In this document: positions 1 through 5,915 of the stretch, in pieces
How positions within the stretch are numbered: the first letter of the stretch is position 1
Layout of the letters: each line of letters opens with the position of its first letter
Assembly (NCBI GenBank): GCA_019419865.1
Contig: JAHZIG010000007.1
Span: 1-64,000, forward strand
Direction of reading: 5' to 3'
Source of the DNA: Clostridiales bacterium
GTDB taxonomy: Bacteria; Bacillota; Clostridia; Monoglobales; Monoglobaceae
Length of the DNA stretch: 64,000 nucleotides
Position numbers and translations under genes: made by a program
Notes under the pieces: model-generated
What the model saw: only the letters and a program-made list of their open reading frames with translations
Told to the model about the DNA's origin: nothing
Databases searched by the model: none

Positions 1-94
1 TAGCAAGAAGTGAGTAAGAAATAAAGACTTACTCTTCTCTATTCAATGAAAACAGAAGAAGAAGAAAAGAAAAAAAACAAAAACAAAGAAAATA
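1..94 (+). other. Spacer upstream of 5S rRNA
   Basis: A/G-rich, low-complexity stretch directly before the 5S gene. I see no 23S 3' end here, so the large subunit gene, if present, ends before the window. No gene is supported. Confidence 0.5.
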
Positions 95-210
95 TCCGGT
101 GACGATAGCGGGAAGGACACACCTGTACCCATACCGAACACAGAAGTTAAGCTTCCCTACGCTGAAAATACTTGGCGGGCGACCGCCCGGGAACATAGGT
201 AGTTGCCGGA
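95..210 (+). rRNA. rrf: 5S ribosomal RNA
   Basis: The universally conserved 5S core is present (CCGAACACAGAAGTTAAGC at about 136-154). The 5' end TCCGG pairs with the 3' end CCGGA to form helix I, giving about 116 nt, the usual bacterial length. It is followed at once by an intrinsic terminator, as expected for the last gene of an rRNA operon. The 16S and 23S genes lie outside the window. Open reading frames crossing this locus on both strands are spurious. Confidence 0.95.
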
Positions 211-214
211 ACAC

Positions 215-245
215 GACCGATACGTTTACGTATCGGTCTTTTTTT
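215..245 (+). terminator. Intrinsic terminator of rRNA operon
   Basis: GACCGATACG pairs with CGTATCGGTC around a short TTTA loop, followed by a run of seven T. Placed four bases after the 5S 3' end. Confidence 0.9.
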
Positions 246-322
246 AGGTTCCTCGTATTAAGACATGGAAGCCAACATAGGTTATGCCTACTAAATAAAA
301 CAAACTGTTCCATTATAGAGAT

Positions 323-396
323 TTTATATTTACAGAAAAAGTTGGCGCTGTTTCACAAAATGTTTGAATTTACCGAAATAGTTGGCGCTGATCTAC
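323..396 (+). repeat. Imperfect 34-bp direct repeat, 40-bp period
   Basis: Two copies (323-356 and 363-396) share the exact core GTTGGCGCTG (341-350 and 381-390) and most flanking bases. The copies sit in the otherwise gene-free stretch 246-547 downstream of the rRNA terminator. No reading frame with a ribosome site covers them. Function unknown. Confidence 0.6.
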
Positions 397-547
397 TTTA
401 ATGTTACTTTTTTGGGCAAAATTCAAAATTGTCCATTGAATCGTTGCGGATAATAAGATATATTTATAGAAAGTAATTCAAAATGATATAGCTTGTTTTT
501 AGCATAAATCATTTTACCTTGAATTTTTGTTGAAAGGAGCAAGGGCG

Positions 548-1540
548 ATGTTTGACGTTACGCAGACGCTTGTAGAAACAACAGTGCGAAAAACAATCAA
601 GGATATAAAGGATTCCCCCAAAAGGAGCGTTAGAAACCTTGTGGATATGGGGCTACATTTTTCTAACGGAAGATTCCAGACGCAATTATTAGGCGCGGCT
701 CAAACCATGCTTCAGAATGAACAAAGCCCATATTACGATCTGATAAAGGACGTCGTTTGCCATACGGACGAAGAAAATTTAATTAGATTCGGTATGAATG
801 TCGGTTACAACAGCTGCACGGTTGGAGCGAGGCGTATCAGAGAGATAGAGGAAGAAGAGCGGTTCAATATTTCTTGGTCTGTAGCTCTCAGAATAGATAA
901 ATTGACGTATTACACAAATCAAAAAAATTATTTCTCGCTCATAGCTCAAGGTGAAGCTATCGGCATATATACTTGGATCATATTTGCAGACGGAGATATT
1001 ACATCTATTTTGCATTTAGCGGAAACGTTTAAAAACAGCGCCTTTATATTTTTGTGTTCTCCGCATGATATAATGTGCGCTAACTTTAAATCCGAGGGTC
1101 TGGAAAAAATAAAAAGATGCGATAATACCATGATTTCGGTAAAATATGAAAAAGGCGTGGATGAAGCGTGCGGTTTACTCCGTGATAATAAACGATTGTA
1201 TTCCATATTTTATCCATACAATAAAATTAACGCGCAAGACGCGGAAAATGGAAACATAAGCGAAAATATAATAGAAGAAATCATAGCGCGGCGGCCGGCT
1301 TTTACAATACTTATACCGGATTCGCGCTGCGATGAGGCGACGCGTAACGCCGTGTATAAAAGCGTTGTTGAAGCGAGGATGAAACAAAAATATCGGACGA
1401 TCTTATGGGATCTCCTTTCCGATAGTCGTTTTGTGGATGGTATAATATCGGACGAGGCTTGTTCCGTCGGCTTCGACACAGATGGACGGATATTGATTTT
1501 TGAACCGGAGACAAGACGCGTTAACTATAATTTTTTTTGA
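548..1540 (+). CDS. Uncharacterised protein, possibly a degenerate radical-SAM-like barrel
   Basis: This is a 330-residue protein of unknown function. The start is ATG 548, eight bases after an AAAGGAG ribosome site; the upstream TTG codons at 527 and 530 have none. No signal peptide or membrane segment is seen. The sequence has a helical N-terminal third, then alternating strand/helix segments (around residues 90-300) that suggest an alpha/beta barrel. It reminds me of Clostridial proteins annotated as radical SAM-like, but no CxxxCxxC cluster motif is present, so an iron-sulfur SAM enzyme is not supported. It stands alone between the rRNA operon and a convergent TetR gene, and shares a bidirectional terminator with it. 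Confidence 0.75.
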   Translation: MFDVTQTLVETTVRKTIKDIKDSPKRSVRNLVDMGLHFSNGRFQTQLLGAAQTMLQNEQSPYYDLIKDVVCHTDEENLIRFGMNVGYNSCTVGARRIREIEEEERFNISWSVALRIDKLTYYTNQKNYFSLIAQGEAIGIYTWIIFADGDITSILHLAETFKNSAFIFLCSPHDIMCANFKSEGLEKIKRCDNTMISVKYEKGVDEACGLLRDNKRLYSIFYPYNKINAQDAENGNISENIIEEIIARRPAFTILIPDSRCDEATRNAVYKSVVEARMKQKYRTILWDLLSDSRFVDGIISDEACSVGFDTDGRILIFEPETRRVNYNFF

Positions 1541-1607
1541 TAGCCCGTTAAAAGATATTTTAATGGAAGTTTTTCCCAAAGCGGTTTTGCATAAATAACG
1601 TAAAAAT

Positions 1608-1641
1608 AAGAGATAAGACCTCAAAGGTTTTATCTCTCTTT
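1608..1641. terminator. Bidirectional intrinsic terminator
   Basis: AAGAGATAAGACCT pairs with AGGTTTTATCTCT with few mismatches. T-rich flanks occur in both directions (strongest on the minus strand), between two convergent genes. Confidence 0.75.
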
Positions 1642-1681
1642 CTTACGGTTGCGGAAGGATAGAACGCGGTTTCTTCCGGTA

Positions 1682-2233
1682 TTATTTTTGATCCTTCTTT
1701 TCGTCGTTAACTTTTTCGGCAACGTAATATATACAGGATTTTAGAAGCTCAACAAATTTATCCGGTTTCATGCAGTCCTTTTTCGACAGCCAGCGTTCGA
1801 TTGCGCATATAAATGCGTCCGCGTAAAACGTACTGTAAAATTCAAGGTTTTCCTCAGTATTTAACAGCGTTAAAATGCGTTTTTCCAAAACCAGAGTCAA
1901 AACCTCTCTGAAATACTCGGGAAAGGAATTTTGTCCTTTTATTCGCATGGCCTTGCGATAAAAATCTCTGTTATCATAAAAATATGCGCATAATTTATCC
2001 ACAGGTCCCCAGCTATCTTCATAAGCGTTATTCTTTTCAATCGTTATAAATTCTATATCGAATATCCAATTCACAAGGTCGTATTTGTCTTTAAAGTGAT
2101 AGTAAAAACTCTTACGGTTCATTGCGCATTTATTACATATATCGCCGACAGTTATTTTTTCAAACGGCATTTCTTCCATTAGCTCTTTTAAAGAAGCCGC
2201 CAACGCTTTTTTAGTTATGTATGAATCGGGCAT
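1682..2233 (-). CDS. TetR/AcrR family transcriptional regulator
   Basis: A 183-residue one-component regulator. The N-terminal 50 residues hold a TetR helix-turn-helix (ITVGDICNKCAMNRKSFYYH), in which SFYYHF is the typical recognition-helix end. The C-terminal half is helical, as in ligand/dimerisation domains of the DhaS-like TetR group. ATG 2233 is preferred over GTG 2242 because a near-perfect AGGCGGTGA ribosome site lies five bases before it. Upstream on the same strand lie a 12-bp-arm palindrome (2319-2358), likely its own operator, and beyond that a complete Mn2+ riboswitch with promoter. The regulator may therefore respond to manganese indirectly. Its target could be the divergent cation ATPase, but this is inference. 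Confidence 0.9.
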   Translation of the reverse strand: MPDSYITKKALAASLKELMEEMPFEKITVGDICNKCAMNRKSFYYHFKDKYDLVNWIFDIEFITIEKNNAYEDSWGPVDKLCAYFYDNRDFYRKAMRIKGQNSFPEYFREVLTLVLEKRILTLLNTEENLEFYSTFYADAFICAIERWLSKKDCMKPDKFVELLKSCIYYVAEKVNDEKKDQK

Positions 2234-2318
2234 CCAAATCACCGCCTATCCTAAAATTCCGGTATGCTCCGGTCACATATGAGATATATGATGAACAATC
2301 CTCATAGGTTCATATAAA

Positions 2319-2358
2319 TTTTATCCGTATTATATAGATCCGCTTTATACGGATAAAA
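2319..2358. promoter_or_regulatory. Perfect inverted repeat with 12-bp arms, candidate TetR operator
   Basis: TTTTATCCGTAT (2319-2330) and ATACGGATAAAA (2347-2358) are exact reverse complements separated by 16 bases. A minus-strand TATAAT (2334 to 2329) overlaps one arm. The position, about 90 bases before the TetR start, fits an autoregulatory operator. As RNA it could also form a second hairpin just after the riboswitch terminator, whose T-run overlaps the outer arm. Confidence 0.6.
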
Positions 2359-2400
2359 AAAGACGACGCTTATCCGCGTATCAAGCAGATAAGTCTCGTC
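2355..2400 (-). terminator. Riboswitch expression-platform terminator
   Basis: On the minus strand GACGA..CTTATC.GC pairs with GC.GATAAG..TCGTC and is followed by seven T. Its ascending arm contains the CGAGA and CTTAT bases that form the riboswitch 3' half. Ligand-stabilised aptamer and terminator are therefore mutually exclusive, which suggests an ON switch. Confidence 0.85.
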
Positions 2401-2497
2401 GCTTAAGATGAAGCCAGAAATAAATTGTCACATATAACAATTTACATTCAGGATGTTGACTTTCACCGCGCTTTTGCGCCGACTACTCCCTTATTTA
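2389..2497 (-). ncRNA. Mn2+ riboswitch (yybP-ykoY family)
   Basis: Minus-strand leader with the hallmark elements of the yybP-ykoY manganese aptamer. These are P1 ATAAG (2494-2490) pairing with CTTAT (2393-2389), GGGAGTAG directly after the 5' strand of P1, the internal GTCAACA..CTG segment, and CGAGA directly before the 3' strand. The two metal-binding internal loops are therefore present. It has its own promoter and terminator. The family normally controls Mn exporters, P-type ATPases or TerC proteins. Here the next gene on its strand is a TetR regulator, while the P-type ATPase is divergent. Confidence 0.85.
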
Positions 2498-2503
2498 TAC
2501 GTG

Positions 2504-2532
2504 ATTATAACACAAAAAAATCAAACTTTCAA
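2504..2532 (-). promoter_or_regulatory. Promoter of riboswitch-TetR transcript
   Basis: Minus strand TTGAAA (2532-2527), 17-base spacer, TATAAT (2509-2504). Transcription would start about seven bases before the aptamer P1. Confidence 0.8.
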
Positions 2533-2634
2533 GAATGAGCGATAAAATTGGTTTAGACAAAATTCCATTGTTGTCCAAAAAAGTAGCAGATTTAGGCCTG
2601 CGGTAAAAAGTGTAACATTGTCGTATCTTGTTTC

Positions 2635-2663
2635 TTGAAAACTATTTGATGATATGTTACAAT
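2635..2663 (+). promoter_or_regulatory. Promoter of the P-type ATPase gene
   Basis: TTGAAA (2635-2640), 17-base spacer, TACAAT (2658-2663), about 50 bases before the GTG start. It is divergent from the riboswitch promoter with about 100 bases between the -35 boxes. Confidence 0.7.
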
Positions 2664-2712
2664 TTTTAAAACGATTTAATTTAGAATTAATTTATGGCAG
2701 GAGGAATTAAAA

Positions 2713-2829
2713 GTGTCGTTTCACAATAATTCAAAAGAGGAAACGTTAAAAGCTCTTTCAACAAACGAACGAACAGGTCTTTCTTCGACGCAGGTTTCCG
2801 AGTTGAAAAGCAAATACGGACCTAGATAA
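2713..2829 (+). CDS. N-terminal fragment of cation-transporting P-type ATPase (frameshifted)
   Basis: GTG 2713 follows a GGAGGAATTAAAA ribosome site. The 38 codons encode the cytoplasmic N-terminal region typical of SERCA/PMR1-like ATPases (the ..GLSSTQVSELKSKYGP.. segment). The frame ends at TAA 2827-2829. Homology continues one frame over from GAT 2825 (DKLDEKKKKSNLQRFFDQF). One extra base at about 2824 therefore separates the two halves of what should be one gene of about 870 codons. Confidence 0.7.
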   Translation: MSFHNNSKEETLKALSTNERTGLSSTQVSELKSKYGPR

Positions 2830-2890
2830 GCTCGATGAAAAGAAAAAGAAATCGAATCTCCAAAGATTTTTCGACCAATTCAAGGACGTT

Positions 2891-5329
2891 ATGATAATAA
2901 TACTTCTGGCCGCGGTCGCCGTTTCATTTGGAATTGCTTGCGTCGAGAGAGATCCGTATGAATTTTTCGAGCCCGTCCTCATTCTGCTGATCGTTATTCT
3001 TAACGCTATAATGGGAGTTTTGCAGGAAAGTAAAGCGGAAAAAGCTCTCGACGCGTTAAAAGATATGTCCGCGCCGCACGCAAGAGTGATTCGCGACGGT
3101 AAAGAAGAAGTTATCGACGCGGTCGAGCTTGTGCCCGGCGATATTATTCGCTTGGAAGCGGGCGACTTTATCCCCGCCGACGCAAGGCTCCTGCACAGCG
3201 TTAGTTTAAAGAGCGAAGAATCCGCTCTTACGGGCGAGTCCGTTCCGTCGGAAAAAGACGGCGAGGCGGAGGTGAAGGAAAACGCGCCGTTGGGCGATCG
3301 CAGCAATATGGTGTTTTCGGGCTGCAGTATTACCTACGGAACGGCGACGGCGGTCGTAACTGCGACGGGTATGGATACGGAAATGGGAAAAATCGCAAAC
3401 CTTTTGGAGGGCGAGACGGAAACCCAAACGCCTTTGCAGCAAAAACTCGCCCAGCTTGGCAAATATCTGGGGTTCTTGGCGCTCGCCGCATGCGCCGTTA
3501 TTTTCGTTATAGGAACGGTTAACGGCTTACCCGTTCTCGACATCTTTATGACGGCGGTATCTTTGGCGGTATCGGCTATTCCCGAAGGTTTGCCCGCTAT
3601 CGTTACCATAGCGCTTTCTATAGGCGTTCAGAGAATGGTAAAGAAAAACGCACTCATTCGCAGACTTCCGGCGGTCGAGACTTTGGGAAGCGCGTCGATT
3701 ATATGCTCCGATAAAACGGGCACGCTCACGCAAAACCGTATGACGTTGGTAAGGGCGTATGTCGACGGGATGCCGGACGCTGAAGAAGTATCGAACAGTT
3801 GCGGCGCCGAGGTCAAAAAATTGCTTCAATACGGAACTCTTTGCTGCGACGGCTCCGTTGTATTCCGCGAAAACGAGGAACAGCATATAGGAGATCCGAC
3901 AGAAACGGCTATTGTGCTTGCGGCGCATAAAAACGGGATGCCTAAAGACGAGCTGGGCAAGAGATTCCCGCGCCATGCGGAGATCCCGTTTGATTCAGAT
4001 AGGAAACTGATGACGACGGTGAATAAGATCGACGGGAAAAACATCGTTATCGTCAAGGGCGCTTTCGACGTTATGGCCGACCGCTGTATTTCCGGAAATT
4101 TGTCAAAAGCAAAGCAGATCGCGGAAGATATGAGCGCAAACGCTCTGCGCGTTCTCGCGGTCGCTTATAAAGAAATCGACAATATACCAGAAGATCCCAC
4201 GCCCGAGGAATTGGAAAACGGGCTTACGTTTATGGGCTTAGTCGGAATGATCGATCCGCCGAGACCGGAGGTTAAAGAGGCGGTTGAGACTTGTAGGAAA
4301 GCCGGTATAAAACCTGTTATGATCACAGGTGACCACGTTGTTACGGCTTCGGCTATTGCAAAAGAGCTCGGTATCCTGGAAAGCGGCGACAAGGCGGTCA
4401 CGGGCGCTGAACTCGACGCCATGTCGGACGAGCGGTTAGATAGAGAAGTTGAACATATTGCAGTTTACGCCCGCGTATCTCCGGAGGATAAGATCCGGAT
4501 CGTCAAGGCCTGGCAGAGGAAAGGTCAGGTCGTGTCTATGACCGGCGACGGCGTAAACGACGCCCCGGCGCTTAAAGCGGCCGATATCGGCTGCGCTATG
4601 GGTATTACGGGTACGGACGTCGCAAAGGGCGCGGCCGATATGACGCTCACGGACGACAACTTTGCTACTATCGTCGACGCGGTGCGCGAGGGACGAGGTA
4701 TTTACGCAAACATCCGAAAGGTAGTAGGCTTCCTGCTCGGTACGAATATCGGCGAGATGTTGGCGGTATTTACCGCAATGCTTTTATGGCATAAAACGCC
4801 GTTTCTTTCTATGCAGCTATTATGGATAAATCTTGTCACCGACAGTCTGCCCGCTATCGCTCTCGGTATGGAGGCTGTTGAACCGGACGTTATGGATAAA
4901 AAACCCAAGCCGAAAGACGAAGGCATATTTGCTCACGGCTTAGGCGTTCGCGTGGTTCTCCAGGGCTGTATGTTCGCTATTCTCAGTTTGATCGGCTTCA
5001 GAATCGGCGAAAACTCTACGGGCGTTCTTGCGGGCGGTCAGACAATGGCGTTTATGGTTCTTGCGTTTTCGCAGGTGATCCAGTCGTACAATATGCGCAG
5101 CGAGCGCTCGCTTTTCAAAACGGGAATTTTTACAAATCATAAGCTGAATTGGGCGGCGCTTGCTTCTATCGCGTTAGTCGCGCTTGTTCTCTTCACGCCG
5201 CTTAAGACGGCGTTCGGACTTATTACGCTTCCGGCGGAGTCGTACCTGATCGCGCTCGGATTGATTTTAGTTCCGATAGTTGTTATGGAGATATCGAAAG
5301 CCTGCGGACTGATCAAACATCAGCGTTAA
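2891..5329 (+). CDS. Calcium-type cation-transporting P-type ATPase (P2)
   Basis: Membrane ATPase of the SERCA/PMR1 (PacL/YloB) type that pumps a divalent cation, probably Ca2+ or Mn2+, out of the cytosol. Visible hallmarks are the actuator loop ALTGESVPS, the M4 motif SAIPEGLPA with its cation-coordinating glutamate, the phosphorylation site SDKTGTLTQN, hinge motifs MITGDH and MTGDGVNDAPA, and M6 NLVTDSLPA. About ten hydrophobic segments fit the family. The first ATG in this frame is 2891 (812 residues), but homologous coding begins at 2825 and belongs with the 5' fragment at 2713. If translation starts only at 2891, the N-terminal cytoplasmic stretch and the beginning of M1 are lost. The divergent Mn2+ riboswitch makes Mn2+ a plausible substrate (inference). 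A terminator follows. Confidence 0.93.
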   Translation: MIIILLAAVAVSFGIACVERDPYEFFEPVLILLIVILNAIMGVLQESKAEKALDALKDMSAPHARVIRDGKEEVIDAVELVPGDIIRLEAGDFIPADARLLHSVSLKSEESALTGESVPSEKDGEAEVKENAPLGDRSNMVFSGCSITYGTATAVVTATGMDTEMGKIANLLEGETETQTPLQQKLAQLGKYLGFLALAACAVIFVIGTVNGLPVLDIFMTAVSLAVSAIPEGLPAIVTIALSIGVQRMVKKNALIRRLPAVETLGSASIICSDKTGTLTQNRMTLVRAYVDGMPDAEEVSNSCGAEVKKLLQYGTLCCDGSVVFRENEEQHIGDPTETAIVLAAHKNGMPKDELGKRFPRHAEIPFDSDRKLMTTVNKIDGKNIVIVKGAFDVMADRCISGNLSKAKQIAEDMSANALRVLAVAYKEIDNIPEDPTPEELENGLTFMGLVGMIDPPRPEVKEAVETCRKAGIKPVMITGDHVVTASAIAKELGILESGDKAVTGAELDAMSDERLDREVEHIAVYARVSPEDKIRIVKAWQRKGQVVSMTGDGVNDAPALKAADIGCAMGITGTDVAKGAADMTLTDDNFATIVDAVREGRGIYANIRKVVGFLLGTNIGEMLAVFTAMLLWHKTPFLSMQLLWINLVTDSLPAIALGMEAVEPDVMDKKPKPKDEGIFAHGLGVRVVLQGCMFAILSLIGFRIGENSTGVLAGGQTMAFMVLAFSQVIQSYNMRSERSLFKTGIFTNHKLNWAALASIALVALVLFTPLKTAFGLITLPAESYLIALGLILVPIVVMEISKACGLIKHQR

Positions 5330-5335
5330 GTTTTT

Positions 5336-5370
5336 TACCGCCTTGCGTTTTTTGCGCGAGGCGGTATTAT
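5336..5370 (+). terminator. Intrinsic terminator after the ATPase gene
   Basis: TACCGCCT.GCG pairs with CGC..AGGCGGTA around a T-rich loop. The downstream T-run is short (TTATAAT), so strength is uncertain. Confidence 0.6.
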
Positions 5371-5455
5371 AATATACGCATATGAAAGGACGAGAGGATC
5401 AAAAAACCACCGCAATACGGCTATAGGATAATTTGTCAAGCCCGCCGCGCCCGGG

Positions 5456-5671
5456 CTATTTTCTCGGATACGGCTTCTTTTCGTCAGTCAGGCCGGCGAG
5501 ATAGTCCATGCTTGTATCGAGCGCGAGCGCTATCCTTCTGCACTGCTCAAAAGTATAGTATCGCTTCCCCGTCTCGAGCTTAGAATAGTCGCTTTGGTCT
5601 ATCCCGGTCAGCATTTGCATCTTAATTTGAGTAAAACCCCGCTCGAGTCTTAATTCTTTTAGTCTATTCAA
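5456..5671 (-). CDS. XRE/Cro-family helix-turn-helix regulator
   Basis: A 71-residue protein that is essentially one HTH_3 domain: RLKELRLERGFTQIKMQ, then the recognition region SDYSKLETGKR, then the usual helix 4-5 AGLTDEKKP end. TTG 5671 is chosen because AGAGGTGA lies five bases before it; GTG 5680 would overlap that site. The stop codon abuts a small G+C hairpin (5439-5457) that may terminate it. AGGTCAAT repeats upstream (5701-5734) look like its own operators. It is divergent from the giant surface-protein gene at 5916 and could control it. Confidence 0.85.
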   Translation of the reverse strand: MNRLKELRLERGFTQIKMQMLTGIDQSDYSKLETGKRYYTFEQCRRIALALDTSMDYLAGLTDEKKPYPRK

Positions 5672-5700
5672 CCAAATCACCTCTATTAAATTATGGCATA

Positions 5701-5734
5701 TTGACCTATTGACTTTAGGGTGAAATTGACCTAT
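5701..5734. promoter_or_regulatory. Repeated TTGACCTAT boxes, candidate XRE operators
   Basis: TTGACCTAT occurs at 5701-5709 and 5726-5734 (25 bp apart), with a partial copy TTGACTTTA at 5709-5717. Read on the minus strand these are AGGTCAAT repeats just upstream of the XRE start codon. Repeats at about two and a half helical turns suit cooperative binding of a small HTH dimer. Confidence 0.5.
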
Positions 5735-5799
5735 AATGTAAAATATAATTGAAGTAGAGCGGCGCTAATTAAGCGAAAAAAAACTTAAACGCGTTCGCA

Positions 5800-5828
5800 T
5801 TGACAACACGGTTGGATAATGATATTAT
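5800..5828 (+). promoter_or_regulatory. Promoter of the 1747-residue surface protein
   Basis: TTGACA (5800-5805), 17-base spacer, TATTAT (5823-5828), leaving an untranslated leader of about 80 bases before ATG 5916. Confidence 0.75.
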
Positions 5829-5915
5829 ATTGTTGTTGAATCATGACATTTTTAATCAGCCTTTCAAGTATTTCACACTATTTTATCCAATAAATTACTA
5901 CGGGAGAGGATATAT

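Noticed and set aside
1..94. End of a 23S rRNA gene
   Set aside because: The sequence is low-complexity A/G-rich and lacks any 23S 3' signature.
99..401. Plus-strand frame across the 5S gene
   Set aside because: It runs through structural RNA and a terminator.
2389..2497. Mn2+ riboswitch as the leader of the P-type ATPase
   Set aside because: The aptamer motifs, promoter and terminator are all on the minus strand, opposite to the ATPase gene.
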